Shown in pieces: positions 46,423-56,239 of a DNA stretch of 64,000 nucleotides (the first letter of the stretch is position 1; the number at the start of each line of letters is the position of its first letter). The stretch is taken from contig MWCA01000001.1 in the NCBI GenBank assembly GCA_002069785.1, positions 1-64,000 of the forward strand. The letters run 5' to 3'. Source of the stretch: Lentisphaerae bacterium ADurb.Bin242 (GTDB lineage Bacteria; Verrucomicrobiota; Lentisphaeria; Victivallales; UBA1829). Under the pieces are notes generated by a model. That model saw only the letters and a list, made by a program, of their open reading frames with translations. It was not told the DNA's origin and made no database searches. A program made the translations under genes and the position numbers.

Positions 46423-47967
46423 TCAGTCTTTCTTGGCGCGGTACCACTCGGGGGTGATGCCGAGCTTGCGGATCGCATAATGGATGATCCGCTCCGAAAG
46501 CCCGAGCTGGCGCGCCGCGGCGGCCACGTTGCCTCCGTTCGCCTTGAGGGATTCCACAATCAGCTCCCGTTCGAAGGACTTGACCAGCGTTTTGAAGTCG
46601 GCCTTGGCGTCGGGATGGATGACAGCCGTTCCCGAGGCCTCGCCGGTCTGGAGGGAGGGCGGAAGGTCATATCCGTGGATCACGGTGTCGGAGGCGGTCA
46701 GGACCGCCCGTTCGATGCAGTTTTCCAGTTCCCGGACGTTGCCCGGCCAATGGTAGGACATCAGCATGTTGATGGCGGGCGTGGAGATGCGGGCGATGTT
46801 TTTGCCGTGCATGCGGTTGTATTTGCCGAGGAAATGGTCGGCCAGAAGGATGATGTCGCTGGCGCGCTTGTGGAGGCTCGGAAGCTGGATGGGGAACACG
46901 TTGAGGCGGTAGTAAAGGTCCTCCCGGAAGCGTCCCTCCTCCATGAGTTTCTCCAGGTCGCGGCTGGTGGCTGCCAGCAGACGCACGTCGACCTTGATTT
47001 CCTCATTGCTGCCGACCCGCGAAATGGTCCTCTCCTGAAGGAAACGCAGGAGTTTCACCTGGACGTTGATGCTCAGGTCGCCGATTTCGTCCAGGAAAAG
47101 GGTTCCTCCTTCGGCGGCCTCCACCCGCCCGATCCGGCGGGCGACCGCGCCGGTGAAAGCGCCTTTCTCGTAGCCGAACAGTTCGCTCTCGATCAGGCTG
47201 TCGGGCAGCGCCGCGCAGTTGACCGCGATGAAGGGTTTCGTGTTCCGGCTGCTGGACATCTGGATGGCGCGGGCGACCAGTTCCTTGCCGGTGCCCGAGG
47301 CGCCGCGGATCAGGACGGTCGCCGTGCTGGCCGCCACCTGGGAGATCATCTTGTAGACCGCGCGCATGGCGTTGCAGTTGCCGATGATGTTGGAGGGGCG
47401 CAGGGTGGCTCCGAGTTCTTCGCGCAGGCGCATGTTTTCTTCCAGAAGCTGGCGGCGTTCCTCGTGCTGTTCCAGACAGGAGGCCACGGCTTCCGCGATG
47501 ATGTTGGCGACGGTTTCCAGGAGCTGGAGGTCCTGCTCCAGATTTCCGTGCGGAGCGGTTTCGCGGTCGATGCTGAGGGTCCCGATCACGTTGTCCAGAT
47601 GGATCACGGGGACGCAGATGAAGGCGATGTGTCCTTTGCGGGGCCGCGCCTGGGTCCGCCCGAGAAACTCCGGCTCCCTGGAAATATCCGGAATGACCGC
47701 GGCCCGTCCGGTTTTGGCGACCTTGCCGGTGATGCCTTCCCCGACCATGTATTTTCCGCGGTTGATTTCGTCCAAGGTCAGACCGTTGGAGGCTTCGATG
47801 AAAAGGGTGTCCCCCTGGCGGAGAGTGATGGTTCCGCGGATCAGTCCCATTTCGCGGTGGAGAATGTTCAACACGTTGCGGAGCAGTTCCGAAACGTTGT
47901 GTTCATGCACGAGAGTATGACTGATCTGGTTCAGAACGGCGATTTCAATCTTGCTTCTGTCCAGCAT
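46423..47967 (-). CDS. NifA-type sigma-54 activator (GAF-AAA+-Fis)
   Basis: The 514-residue regulator has a GAF domain (~25-165), an AAA+ core with Walker A GASGTGKE (222-229), the sigma-54-contact loop GAFTGA (269-274), Walker B LFLDEI (290-295) and a Fis-type HTH at the C-terminus ([25 protein letters not shown]). It lacks a response-regulator receiver, so it is sensed through GAF rather than by NtrB phosphorylation. It is divergent from a type III glutamine synthetase with a sigma-54 promoter, which it very probably activates. Confidence 0.95.
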   Translation of the reverse strand: MLDRSKIEIAVLNQISHTLVHEHNVSELLRNVLNILHREMGLIRGTITLRQGDTLFIEASNGLTLDEINRGKYMVGEGITGKVAKTGRAAVIPDISREPEFLGRTQARPRKGHIAFICVPVIHLDNVIGTLSIDRETAPHGNLEQDLQLLETVANIIAEAVASCLEQHEERRQLLEENMRLREELGATLRPSNIIGNCNAMRAVYKMISQVAASTATVLIRGASGTGKELVARAIQMSSSRNTKPFIAVNCAALPDSLIESELFGYEKGAFTGAVARRIGRVEAAEGGTLFLDEIGDLSINVQVKLLRFLQERTISRVGSNEEIKVDVRLLAATSRDLEKLMEEGRFREDLYYRLNVFPIQLPSLHKRASDIILLADHFLGKYNRMHGKNIARISTPAINMLMSYHWPGNVRELENCIERAVLTASDTVIHGYDLPPSLQTGEASGTAVIHPDAKADFKTLVKSFERELIVESLKANGGNVAAAARQLGLSERIIHYAIRKLGITPEWYRAKKD

Positions 47968-48023
47968 GTTCCTGTTTTTCCAATCCTTTGACGAATCTGT
48001 ATTTGGTTTTTACGGCATCCGGC

Positions 48024-48052
48024 AATATAGTATGCCAGGGGTATTTTTTCAA
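48024..48052 (-). promoter_or_regulatory. Sigma-70 promoter of the sigma-54 activator gene
   Basis: On the minus strand TTGAAA (48047-48052), a 17-base spacer and TATATT (48024-48029) lie 57 bases before the ATG. The first dyad site abuts the -35, allowing autoregulation. Confidence 0.65.
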
Positions 48053-48054
48053 GC

Positions 48055-48066
48055 TACAAAAATGTA
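48055..48066 (+). promoter_or_regulatory. Enhancer-like dyad 1 (TACA-N4-TGTA)
   Basis: A perfect TACA-AAAA-TGTA dyad, extended by one pair (C/G) to 14 bp. Its centre is about 130 bases upstream of the expected sigma-54 start. Confidence 0.6.
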
Positions 48067-48084
48067 GGTTTTTGGAATAATGCT

Positions 48085-48096
48085 TACATTTTTGTA
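48085..48096 (+). promoter_or_regulatory. Enhancer-like dyad 2 (TACA-N4-TGTA)
   Basis: A second TACA-TTTT-TGTA dyad centred exactly 30 bases (about three helical turns) from the first, on the same DNA face, as expected for paired activator dimers. Confidence 0.6.
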
Positions 48097-48163
48097 TTGG
48101 TGCAAAGAACATGAAAAAGAATGGGGATCGAAGAAATGAGGGAAAACCAGAAGAGATTGAAAG

Positions 48164-48180
48164 TTGGCACGGAATTTGCT
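48164..48180 (+). promoter_or_regulatory. Sigma-54 (-24/-12) promoter of glutamine synthetase
   Basis: TTGGCACGGAATTTGCT matches the sigma-54 consensus TGGCAC-N5-TTGCW completely, with GG at 48166-48167 and GC at 48178-48179. The start should fall near 48191, ~65 bases before the ATG. Confidence 0.8.
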
Positions 48181-48255
48181 CCCTTGAAAAAAACTCGTGG
48201 GACGGCATGCGAAAAAAAGAAAGTATTCCATACAAACCATCAAAGGAGTTCATAC

Positions 48256-50397
48256 ATGAACAGCGACAGGAAAAACGCCATTGCCTCGGTTCTTGCGCAT
48301 GAAGACGGCGCCGAATCGGAGCTGAAACCCTTCACGGCGGAAGACTATGGCATCGATGTGTTTCATTTCACCCGGATGAAGGACCGTCTTCCGAAACCGG
48401 TTTACCAGAAACTCATGGACACCGTCGGCGAGGGCCAGCCGCTGGATTCCACCATTGCCGATGCCGTGGCGCACGCCATGAAGGAATGGGCGCTTGAAAA
48501 AGGCGCGACGCACTATACGCACTGGTTCCAGCCGCTGACCGGCGCCACCGCCGAAAAGCACGACTCCTTTCTGGATCCCGTGGGCAACGGCCAGGCGATT
48601 CTCTCCTTTTCCGGAAAAAATCTGATCGTCAGCGAGCCCGATGCCTCCAGCTTTCCCTCCGGCGGAATCCGTTCCACCTTCGAAGCGCGCGGCTACACCG
48701 CGTGGGACCCCACCAGCCCGGCGTTCATCAAGCGGGGCCGGAACGGCGCCACCCTCTGCATCCCGACCGCTTTCTGCGCGTATGCGGGGGAAGCCCTTGA
48801 CAAGAAGACTCCCCTTCTCCGTTCGATGCAGACGCTCTCCAAGGCCGTGAAACGCCTGATGATGTGCTTCGGCGACGACGGCACCAAGAACGTCAGGGTC
48901 ACGCTCGGCCCGGAACAGGAATATTTTCTCATCGACGAAAGCTTCTATTATGCGCGTCCCGACCTCGTTCAGACCGGCCGCACCCTCTTCGGCGCGCCAC
49001 CGCCGAAGCATCAGCAGCTGGAAGATCATTATTTCGGCGCGATCAAGCCGCGCATCCTTGCGTTCATGACCGATGTCGATTCGAATCTGTGGAAACTGGG
49101 CATCCCGGCCAAGACGCGGCACAACGAAGTGGCGCCCGCCCAGTTCGAAATCGCGCCCGTTTTCGAGGAACTCAACCTCGCGGTTGACCACAACATGCTG
49201 CTGATGGAAGTTCTCCGCCGGACGGCCGAAAAACACGGTCTGGTCTGCCTCCTTCACGAAAAGCCCTTCACCGGCATCAACGGTTCCGGCAAGCACAACA
49301 ACTGGTCCCTGACCTATGGAAACGTGAACCTCCTGAACCCGGGCAGCGACCCGCATCAGAACGCGATCTTCCTGACCACCCTCTGCGCCATTGTCATGGC
49401 GATCGACAAGCACAGCGATCTGCTCCGCACTTCCACCGCTTCGGCCGGGAACGACCACCGTCTCGGCGCGAACGAAGCGCCTCCGGCCATCATTTCGATC
49501 TTCATCGGAGAACAGCTCGCCGACATCATCGACCAGATTGAAAAAGGCTCGCTGAAATCCTCCAAACAGGCCGGAACCATGCGGATCGGCGTCGACACCC
49601 TTCCCGCCCTTCCGCGCGATTCCACGGACCGCAACCGGACCAGCCCGTTCGCCTTCACCAGCAACAAGTTCGAATTCCGCGCCCCCGGCTCCAGCCAGTC
49701 CTGCGCGGGCTGCAACGTGATCCTCAACACGATCATTGCCGACTCGTTGAACGAAGTTGCCGGCGAACTGGAGAAACTGCCCAAAGCCGGATTCAACAGC
49801 GGCCTCCAGGAACTCCTCCGGAAGATCATCAAAGCCCACAAGCGGATCATTTTCAACGGAGACAACTACAGCACGGCCTGGAAGGAGGAAGCGGCCCGTC
49901 GCGGACTTCCGAACTTTCCCACGACTCCGGACGCTCTCAAGGCGCTTGTCGCGCCGGCCAATATCGCCCTCTTCGAGAAATACGGCGTCTTCTCCCGGGT
50001 CGAGGCTCATTCCAGATACGAGATCTTCACGGAAGAATACCACCGCAAGATCCGGATCGAAGGCGAACTTTCCCTGAATATGGCGCGGACCATCTTCCTT
50101 CCCGCCGGAAGCAAACAGCTTTCCGAACTGGCCAAGACGATCGCCGTGATGTCCGGAACCGATCTGAAAGCCGGGTTCTCCACACAGAAGGCCATGGCCG
50201 AAACCATCGGCAGGCTGCTGGACAGCATCCATGCGGAATGCGGACGCCTTGAAAAAGCCCTGTCTCTCCGGGACGGCAGCGCTAAAATCGTGGATTCCAT
50301 GGCTGCTCTCCGGAAATCGGTCGATTTCCTGGAAAAGAACGTGGATGACGAACTCTGGCCGCTCCCGAAATACCGGGAAATGCTGTTTATCAGCTGA
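48256..50397 (+). CDS. glnN: Type III glutamine synthetase
   Basis: The 713-residue enzyme is the long GSIII form: [21 protein letters not shown] near the start, EQEYF, the [13 protein letters not shown] substrate region and the C-terminal FRAPGSSQS block. GSIII is found in Bacteroidetes, cyanobacteria and PVC members and makes glutamine from glutamate and ammonia. The start at 48256 is set by AGGAG seven bases upstream; the open frame begins further 5' across the sigma-54 promoter. A terminator hairpin follows. The last 45 bases of the gene recur as part of the distal direct repeat at 56240. Confidence 0.97.
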   Translation: MNSDRKNAIASVLAHEDGAESELKPFTAEDYGIDVFHFTRMKDRLPKPVYQKLMDTVGEGQPLDSTIADAVAHAMKEWALEKGATHYTHWFQPLTGATAEKHDSFLDPVGNGQAILSFSGKNLIVSEPDASSFPSGGIRSTFEARGYTAWDPTSPAFIKRGRNGATLCIPTAFCAYAGEALDKKTPLLRSMQTLSKAVKRLMMCFGDDGTKNVRVTLGPEQEYFLIDESFYYARPDLVQTGRTLFGAPPPKHQQLEDHYFGAIKPRILAFMTDVDSNLWKLGIPAKTRHNEVAPAQFEIAPVFEELNLAVDHNMLLMEVLRRTAEKHGLVCLLHEKPFTGINGSGKHNNWSLTYGNVNLLNPGSDPHQNAIFLTTLCAIVMAIDKHSDLLRTSTASAGNDHRLGANEAPPAIISIFIGEQLADIIDQIEKGSLKSSKQAGTMRIGVDTLPALPRDSTDRNRTSPFAFTSNKFEFRAPGSSQSCAGCNVILNTIIADSLNEVAGELEKLPKAGFNSGLQELLRKIIKAHKRIIFNGDNYSTAWKEEAARRGLPNFPTTPDALKALVAPANIALFEKYGVFSRVEAHSRYEIFTEEYHRKIRIEGELSLNMARTIFLPAGSKQLSELAKTIAVMSGTDLKAGFSTQKAMAETIGRLLDSIHAECGRLEKALSLRDGSAKIVDSMAALRKSVDFLEKNVDDELWPLPKYREMLFIS

Positions 50398-50416
50398 CCG
50401 TTGAAATCTTCCCCCT

Positions 50417-50449
50417 CTTTGCCGGATGTTTCTCTCTCATCCGGCAAAG
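50417..50449 (+). terminator. glnN terminator hairpin (loop inverted relative to copy B)
   Basis: CTTTGCCGGATG and CATCCGGCAAAG form a perfect 12-bp stem around a nine-base loop, 19 bases after the stop. There is no long T tract immediately after. Confidence 0.6.
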
Positions 50450-50462
50450 TTCACCCCCACAC

Positions 50463-50501
50463 AGCGGAGGGGCCTCTTTCAGGAGGCTCCTCCGCTCTTT
50501 T
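50463..50501 (+). terminator. Second, strong intrinsic terminator after glnN
   Basis: A 14-bp stem (50463-50476 with 50483-50496, one G-T pair) closes a six-base loop and is followed by CTTTT. It is absent from the distal repeat copy. Confidence 0.75.
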
Positions 50502-50677
50502 ACGTACGCGGAAGGCAAGGCGTTTCCATGGAAAAAGGACGGAGAGGAACTCCGGGAGCCGGAGCAGGGGGAAGGGAATCGACATCTCATATCCGGAATG
50601 CCGGTGTATCATTCTGAAACAAGGATCCGTTGTGCCGCCGGAGACATCATGCGACAATGGAACATTTGATTTTGTTT

Positions 50678-50705
50678 TTGAATTTTGAAAAATTTACCGT
50701 ATATT
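50678..50705 (+). promoter_or_regulatory. Candidate promoter for the polytopic membrane protein
   Basis: TTGAAT (50678-50683), a 16-base spacer and TATATT (50700-50705), ~100 bases before the gene, directly after repeat copy A. Confidence 0.5.
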
Positions 50706-50803
50706 ATCCACAGGCGTGTTGAATCGTCATGGGGAGCATCCGGCCGCATCGTATGTGAATCCGTCCTGTTGTTGTAATCTCAATCGGAAAGGGGAGATTG
50801 GTA

Positions 50804-52810
50804 ATGTCAGATAAAATCATGTGGGTTCGCGTAATGGACAAGTTTTTCGATGTTGGCAAAATTGTTATTTTACTCGTGTTTGTTTTGTCGTTGTTTTTGC
50901 ACATCCAGCTGATCTTTCACAATCACTATGACAATGGTATCCTTTATGAGAAACTTACGCTGGGTGAACCCTATGAAACAAACATCCGCGGACTGTTGCC
51001 GTCGGCGAATCTGAGATTTACCTATTCCTTCTCGGAAAATGCGGTTGTGATGCAAGGCGGAAAGCCGATGAAAAAAGTGGAGTTTCGGGATTTACAGAAG
51101 TCACCGGACGGATCGTATTGCGAGGCTGGAAAGAGGCTGGGATTTACCGCCTCGACGCTCTCAAAAGGACCGGTTGTAATTTATACGCCTCGACCTGTAA
51201 ACAACCTTTTCTCCGTACGGAATGTCCTGGTTCTATTGATCGCTTTTCTGCTGCTGCAGAATATTTATGAGTTCATACTATCCAGAAAACATATTCCCTT
51301 TACACCCCGGGGAATCCGATATTTTTATATTTTTCTGATTTTGGTTCCGATTCTTATGACTGTCGGCCTGATCCGCGAATATCCGCTCCTGACGGGAGGT
51401 CAAAGCGATGCAGGCGGTTATGTGGGAATGTCATTCAATACCATTGAGGAAATCGCCGGTACGCTGCGCACGCCGGGTTATCCTGTCTTTTTGCGGCTGA
51501 TGAGGAATTTCTCTCCCATGGGGCTTTTTTCCACCTATGTGTTTCAGGCGTTGATTTATTTTTCCGGAATCTCATACCTTGTGTTCTCGTTATTTCGCCT
51601 GGGTATGAACCGTTATCTCGGATTATTGCTTTTACTGCTTTTTCAGGGATATTTCTATGATTACCATTCCGCGGTTTTAGCCGATTCCCTCAGCTTGAGC
51701 GGAATCATTCTTTTGATTGCGTGTTCCATTCATTATGCCCAATGTTGCGTTGAACATCAAAACGCAGCGAAGAGGATTGCCCTGCTCTGCGGGGTTGGGA
51801 CGATTTGTTTTGTCCAGCTTATGATTAAACCGTTTCCTACGACAATTCTGATTGCTCCGATTCTTTTTTTCTGCATTGGTTTTCGGGCAATCCCCTTTAA
51901 AAAAATGGTGAAAGGGATAGTCGTCTGCGTCTTGATATGCCTTATCCCGGCGGTGGCCTATTGTTCTTACCGGTACTACAGATATGATAACTTCAATTTT
52001 GCATCCTTTGTAAACGTCAGTCTTGTCATGCATAGCATTGTCCTTTGCGACGAAGCAATTCTCCGCGACGAGAGCGTCAGCCACGACACCCGAAAAATGC
52101 TCAACCTCCTGATCGACGACCATAACCGCACATTTCCCGATAAAAAATGGCCTATGGTTATTGACAACTCTTTCTCCACCTATCTCTATGCTCAATATGT
52201 AAATTACTTTTGGTTTCGATCCAATTATGCTGCGTATGTGTCCAGGAATGTTCCAAAGAAGAAAGAGTATACTATGTATGTGTTTATTGACAATGCGTCG
52301 AAGCCGTATGCGAAAGAGCTTGTGCCCAAGGTGCCGCTCGCACGGCGTTATGCCGTCATGAAAAGGTATCTTTCCGAAGTATGCAAATTAGGTGACGGCT
52401 ATAAATACTACCCCAATGTATTCTATCCGCTGCGCAGCAGGATTCAGTTTGCATGGATGATCGTGATTCCGGCCGTGCTTCTGGCAATTTTCAAATTACT
52501 GGGACTGCTGTTCCGGCGCCCGGCTTATTTTGCGGACACTTTCCATTTTCGCATCGCGGGATTGCTGCTGGTACTGACTTTCATTGTCCCGTTTTGTTTT
52601 CTTGCATCATGCCTCCTGGTCGCTCCTTTCTGTGAGATTCGACGGGAGCTTGTCGGCTTGTGGGCCTGGTTTTTTGGCTGGACGGCACTGGGGCTTTATT
52701 TGTGCTGGTCCGTTCTGCTATTGTCAGGCAAGTGGCTGATTGCCGGCGGCCGCAGCGGAATAGAGCGCTTCCGTTCGGCGAAAACCCGGAAGGGACATTC
52801 TCCTGAATGA
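50804..52810 (+). CDS. Polytopic membrane protein, GT-C glycosyltransferase-like
   Basis: The 668-residue protein has ~11-12 membrane helices, one large loop after helix 1 and another near residues 400-530. It contains GGQSDAGGYVGMSF followed by TLRTPGYPVFLRL, resembling the first acidic loop and R-x-P-G-Y-P motif of GT-C (PMT/ArnT-like) transferases that use polyprenyl-phosphate sugars. The ATG at 50804 follows GGGGAG by seven bases. The gene is visibly AT-richer than most of the window. It is divergent from the rffA operon and probably the transferase for the sugar that operon makes; that is inference. Confidence 0.75.
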   Translation: MSDKIMWVRVMDKFFDVGKIVILLVFVLSLFLHIQLIFHNHYDNGILYEKLTLGEPYETNIRGLLPSANLRFTYSFSENAVVMQGGKPMKKVEFRDLQKSPDGSYCEAGKRLGFTASTLSKGPVVIYTPRPVNNLFSVRNVLVLLIAFLLLQNIYEFILSRKHIPFTPRGIRYFYIFLILVPILMTVGLIREYPLLTGGQSDAGGYVGMSFNTIEEIAGTLRTPGYPVFLRLMRNFSPMGLFSTYVFQALIYFSGISYLVFSLFRLGMNRYLGLLLLLLFQGYFYDYHSAVLADSLSLSGIILLIACSIHYAQCCVEHQNAAKRIALLCGVGTICFVQLMIKPFPTTILIAPILFFCIGFRAIPFKKMVKGIVVCVLICLIPAVAYCSYRYYRYDNFNFASFVNVSLVMHSIVLCDEAILRDESVSHDTRKMLNLLIDDHNRTFPDKKWPMVIDNSFSTYLYAQYVNYFWFRSNYAAYVSRNVPKKKEYTMYVFIDNASKPYAKELVPKVPLARRYAVMKRYLSEVCKLGDGYKYYPNVFYPLRSRIQFAWMIVIPAVLLAIFKLLGLLFRRPAYFADTFHFRIAGLLLVLTFIVPFCFLASCLLVAPFCEIRRELVGLWAWFFGWTALGLYLCWSVLLLSGKWLIAGGRSGIERFRSAKTRKGHSPE

Positions 52811-52947
52811 ATGCCGGCAAGTCCGGGTTTCGTGGAATACAGGGGAATTGTTACAGCGTTATTTCATTGACCGCCTGGCCGTATGCATTCTGCTGACGGT
52901 GTCCTTCCTTCATCTTCTTTTATCCGGATTCTGAGCGGACGGAACGC

Positions 52948-54081
52948 TTAGCTTGCAAACTCCGCGATGGAACGGCAGATGAAATCCACCTGTTCCGGGG
53001 TCAGTTCGTAATAGCAGGGCAGGCGCAGCAGACGGTCCGCGTATTCCTCGGTGACCGGCAGGGAGTATTTTTTCCCACACAGTTCGAGTCCTTTGGGCGC
53101 GGAATGGAGGGGCACATAATGAAAGACCGGAAGGATGTCCCGGGCTTTCAGGAAATCGATCAGGGCCGTGCGCTCCTTCAAATCGCGAAGCAGAATGTAA
53201 TACATGTGGGCATTATGTCCGCATTTTTCCGGGCTGACCGGACGGCGCAGCTTTCCGGCTTTTTCCATGGGTTCCAGCCGCCGGTGGTATTCATTCCAGA
53301 TCGAGAGCCTTTTTTCCGTAATCTTGCCGGATTCCTCCAGCTGCGCATACAGGAATGCCGCGACCATTTCGCTGGGCAGATAGCTGGAACCGATGTCCAC
53401 CCAGGTGTATTTGTCCACCATGCCGCGGAAGAACTGGCTCCGGTTGGTGCCCTTTTCCCGGATGATCTCCGCCCGGTCGAAGAAACGTTCGTCGTTGACC
53501 ACGAGGGCGCCGCCTTCGCCGGAAATGAAATTCTTGGTTTCATGAAAGCTGTAGCATCCCAGGTTGCCGATGGTTCCCAGATATTTGTCTTTGTAGGCGG
53601 CGCAGACGCCCTGTGCGGCATCCTCTACGACCAGCAGGCGATGCCGTTTCGCGATCTCCATGATGGTGTCCATGTCGCAGCCGACACCGGCGTAGTGGAC
53701 CGGAACGATGACCCTGGTCTTGGGTGTGATGGCCGCTTCGATCTGCTTTTCATCGATGTTCAGGGTGTCCGGCCGGATGTCCACAAAGACCGGAACCCCG
53801 CCGCGCAGCACGAAGGCGTTGACAGTCGATACGAACGTGTAGGATGGAACAATGAACTCGTCGCCCGGACGGATGTCGCACAAGATGGCGGCCATTTCCA
53901 GTGCGGCGGTACAGGAATGGGTCAGCAGAACCTTTTTCGCGCCGAAATGCTCTTCCAGCCACTGATTGCATTTCCGGGTGAAAAGACCGTCTCCGGAGAG
54001 ATGTCCGTTCTGAACCGCCTGGGCGATGTAGTAGAGTTCCTTGCCGATGATATAAGGCTTGTTGAAGGGAATTTTTTCCAT
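52948..54081 (-). CDS. rffA: dTDP-4-amino-4,6-dideoxygalactose transaminase (WecE/RffA)
   Basis: The 377-residue DegT enzyme begins IPFNKPYIIGKELYYIAQA, then GHLSGDGLFTRKC and LTHSCTAALEMAA, nearly diagnostic of WecE/RffA. The cofactor Asp is in VVEDAAQG and the Schiff-base Lys in SFHETKNFISGEGG. It converts dTDP-4-keto-6-deoxyglucose to dTDP-Fuc4N for surface glycans. It is the last gene of the four-gene minus-strand operon, 19 bases after rffC. No rmlA or rmlB is visible, so the keto-sugar must come from elsewhere in the genome. Confidence 0.94.
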   Translation of the reverse strand: MEKIPFNKPYIIGKELYYIAQAVQNGHLSGDGLFTRKCNQWLEEHFGAKKVLLTHSCTAALEMAAILCDIRPGDEFIVPSYTFVSTVNAFVLRGGVPVFVDIRPDTLNIDEKQIEAAITPKTRVIVPVHYAGVGCDMDTIMEIAKRHRLLVVEDAAQGVCAAYKDKYLGTIGNLGCYSFHETKNFISGEGGALVVNDERFFDRAEIIREKGTNRSQFFRGMVDKYTWVDIGSSYLPSEMVAAFLYAQLEESGKITEKRLSIWNEYHRRLEPMEKAGKLRRPVSPEKCGHNAHMYYILLRDLKERTALIDFLKARDILPVFHYVPLHSAPKGLELCGKKYSLPVTEEYADRLLRLPCYYELTPEQVDFICRSIAEFAS

Positions 54082-54100
54082 AAATCAGCGCTTCTTTATT

Positions 54101-54832
54101 TTATGATTTTTTCGAATGAAATGAAACGGATTGTCCTGTCCATAAATGCCAGACTTCGATCATTCCGGCGATCCCGTAGCCGCACCGGGCGTAAAGGCGG
54201 CACGCTCCGGCGTTGTCCAGCTGCGTGACTACTTCGGCGTCCGTGCAGCCGTGCCCGAGATAAAAGTTTTCCGCTTCGCCCATCAGCCGGGTTCCGATTC
54301 CTTTTCCCCGGCAGGAGGGATCTACGGCGATCAGCCCGATTTTGCCGGTCGCGCCCGCACAGGAGGCGCACATCATGCCGGCCAGCTTCCCGTCCGGCGT
54401 ACGGTATTCCCAGACTCCGGAGGCCTTTCCGGAATTCAGGCAATTTTCCACCCAGCGCCGGTAGAGGGCCGGCTGAAACGGACGGAATCTCCGGTCCAGA
54501 TAGAAACGCGACTTCCATCCGCTTGTCACGGCCAGGTTGAAACAGTCTTCCGCGGGCGCCGTCACCCTGCGGATTTCAAGAGTGCCGGGGGAAGGGGAAA
54601 GTGTTTTTTTCGTGAAAGTCGTTTTCCGGTCGAAACATTCGGCGCCCCGCCGCGCGAGCACCTCGGAAAAGCCGGACGGGAGCGGATGCGGAAGCATCAG
54701 GTAAAGACAGGAATCCGGGGATGTTTTCAGCAGCGTTTCCAGTTCCGCGGGGGAATCCGAGGGATCCACGGTGACGGAAGCGATCGCGGCATGAAAGAAA
54801 TCGGAATCCCATGGGAGTTTGCGGTACATCAT
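54101..54832 (-). CDS. rffC: dTDP-Fuc4N N-acetyltransferase-like GNAT (WecD/RffC)
   Basis: The 243-residue protein begins MMYRKLPWDSDFF, the WecD opening, and has a C-terminal GNAT fold with IGLIAVDPSCRGKGIGTRLM (acetyl-CoA loop) and CRLYARCGY. WecD acetylates the C4 amine to give dTDP-Fuc4NAc. The start overlaps the glycosyltransferase stop (ATGA). Its position directly upstream of rffA supports the assignment, though a different sugar amine acceptor cannot be excluded. Confidence 0.85.
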   Translation of the reverse strand: MMYRKLPWDSDFFHAAIASVTVDPSDSPAELETLLKTSPDSCLYLMLPHPLPSGFSEVLARRGAECFDRKTTFTKKTLSPSPGTLEIRRVTAPAEDCFNLAVTSGWKSRFYLDRRFRPFQPALYRRWVENCLNSGKASGVWEYRTPDGKLAGMMCASCAGATGKIGLIAVDPSCRGKGIGTRLMGEAENFYLGHGCTDAEVVTQLDNAGACRLYARCGYGIAGMIEVWHLWTGQSVSFHSKKS

Positions 54833-55764
54833 TTCGGGGACACTTCCCTGTTCAATTCTTCGGAAATAAGAAAAGAGGGACGGTTTTTCACCTGGGAGAA
54901 AATCTTGCCGACATAAATTCCGACCACCCCTATCGTCAGCATCAGAATTCCTCCGACGAACCAGATGGAAAGGATCAGACTGGCGAATCCCAGAACCTTG
55001 ATGTGTCCGGTGAAAAACAGAACCGTATAAAGAAGAGCGATCAGAAAAGAGGTGGCCGAGATGCAAAGCCCCAGGGTCGCAAAAATCCGGAGGGGCTTGT
55101 CGGAAAAGGCGATCATATTGTCGCCCGCCAGCTTCAGGAGTTTCCACAGGGAATAGGAGGATGTCCCCTTGCTCCGCGCATCGTGACGAACGGAACATGT
55201 GGTCTGGCGGAACCCGACCCATTGCACCATCGTCGGAAAATACCGGATGTTGTCCCCCAGCTGTAGAATTGCCCGGATGACATTCCGGTGGTAAATGCCG
55301 AAATTGGCGATGCTGGCGTCCATCCGCGTGTTTGTCAGGAAACTGAAAAGCTTGTAGAACAGCTTGGAACTCATCCGCTTGCTCCAGGAATCCTGCCGGT
55401 CCGTCCTCCGGGCGAAAACGGAATCATATCCCTCCGCGGCTTTCTGATACAGGCGGACGATTTCTTCCGGGACATCTTGCAGATCGCAATCCATGACGAC
55501 GATCCAGTCGCCTTCGGCCCGGCTCAGGCCGGCCGTGATCGCGTAGTGCTGTCCGAAGTTGCGGGACAGCCGGATGCCTTTCACGGCAGGGTCCTTTTCC
55601 GCCAGTTTCCGGATGACGTCCCAGCTGTTGTCGGGGCTCTGGTCGTTGACAAGGAGCAGCTCCCAGTCCGGCGTGATGGATGTTACGGCGGCCTTCACCC
55701 TTTCATGGAGTTCGTCCAGAAACAATTCTCCATAATACACCGGAACGACTACAGAAATTTTCAT
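54829..55764 (-). CDS. Polyprenyl-phosphate glycosyltransferase (ArnC/GtrB/DPM1 type)
   Basis: The 311-residue GT2 enzyme has the catalytic acids in LLVNDQSPDNSW and VMDCDLQDVPEE (DxD), then two C-terminal membrane helices (~230-290) typical of ArnC and GtrB. These enzymes load a nucleotide sugar onto undecaprenyl phosphate at the cytoplasmic face. It overlaps both operon neighbours by four bases (flippase upstream, acetyltransferase downstream). I infer the donor is dTDP-Fuc4N(Ac). Confidence 0.92.
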   Translation of the reverse strand: MKISVVVPVYYGELFLDELHERVKAAVTSITPDWELLLVNDQSPDNSWDVIRKLAEKDPAVKGIRLSRNFGQHYAITAGLSRAEGDWIVVMDCDLQDVPEEIVRLYQKAAEGYDSVFARRTDRQDSWSKRMSSKLFYKLFSFLTNTRMDASIANFGIYHRNVIRAILQLGDNIRYFPTMVQWVGFRQTTCSVRHDARSKGTSSYSLWKLLKLAGDNMIAFSDKPLRIFATLGLCISATSFLIALLYTVLFFTGHIKVLGFASLILSIWFVGGILMLTIGVVGIYVGKIFSQVKNRPSFLISEELNREVSPK

Positions 55765-56123
55765 AGTTTCACCGTGATGATAATGCCGGAACAGATCAGG
55801 ACCAGGCCCAGCACCTTGCCCAGTGTCACCGGCTCATGAAAGAAGAATGCGCTCAAAAACAAGACCGCCACAAAGGCAAGACTCATGAACGGGTAGGCGA
55901 ACGACACGTCGAACTTGGTCATTGCCGCCATCCAGAAAAGACTTGCCACGAACGCCGCCGCGAATCCCGACAGAATAAACGGGTCGAGAAATGCCCTGGC
56001 CAGAAACAGCACTTTTCCCGCTGCTTCCGCCGGCATCGCGCCTCTCAGCGAAAGTCTCCATTTCAGAATCAGCTGTCCGTAAACCGTAAAGAAAATACAT
56101 CCGAAAATATAACAATATCCCAT
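55761..56123 (-). CDS. Small four-helix EamA/SMR-type flippase-like protein
   Basis: The 120-residue protein has four membrane helices with no long loops, in the size and pattern of ArnE/ArnF and SMR half-transporters (VSFAYPFMSLAFVAVLFLSAFF near helix 3). With an ArnC/GtrB-type transferase directly downstream, it likely moves a polyprenyl-phosphate sugar across the inner membrane. It leads the operon; GAGG lies about ten bases before the ATG. Confidence 0.8.
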   Translation of the reverse strand: MGYCYIFGCIFFTVYGQLILKWRLSLRGAMPAEAAGKVLFLARAFLDPFILSGFAAAFVASLFWMAAMTKFDVSFAYPFMSLAFVAVLFLSAFFFHEPVTLGKVLGLVLICSGIIITVKL

Positions 56124-56239
56124 TCTTTTTCAACCTCGATTCCTCTTTTATTGGGCTCTATTTTCCTTTTTTTCCTTGTCTTTCCAGCCGAAAATGACTT
56201 TTTCTTTCAGCCGTTAGGCTCCGCAAAGATACGGGAATG

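Larger units (their letters stand above)
50353..50674 (+). repeat. Long direct repeat, copy A (includes glnN 3' end)
   Basis: This ~320-bp block matches 56240-56543 in the same orientation. It contains the last 45 bases of glnN, both terminators, then a conserved tract through the TTCCATGGAAA palindrome to ACATTTG. The copies differ by scattered substitutions, loss of the second hairpin in copy B, and a seven-base insertion there. It fills most of the 405-bp gap before the membrane protein; the remainder holds a promoter. Confidence 0.85.

Noticed and set aside
52811..52947. A short frame (about 52821-52934) encoding LLQRYFIDRLAVCILL and a hydrophobic stretch
   Set aside because: It has no start codon or ribosome site and lies between convergent genes; it might be a relic of a membrane gene, but support is too thin to annotate.
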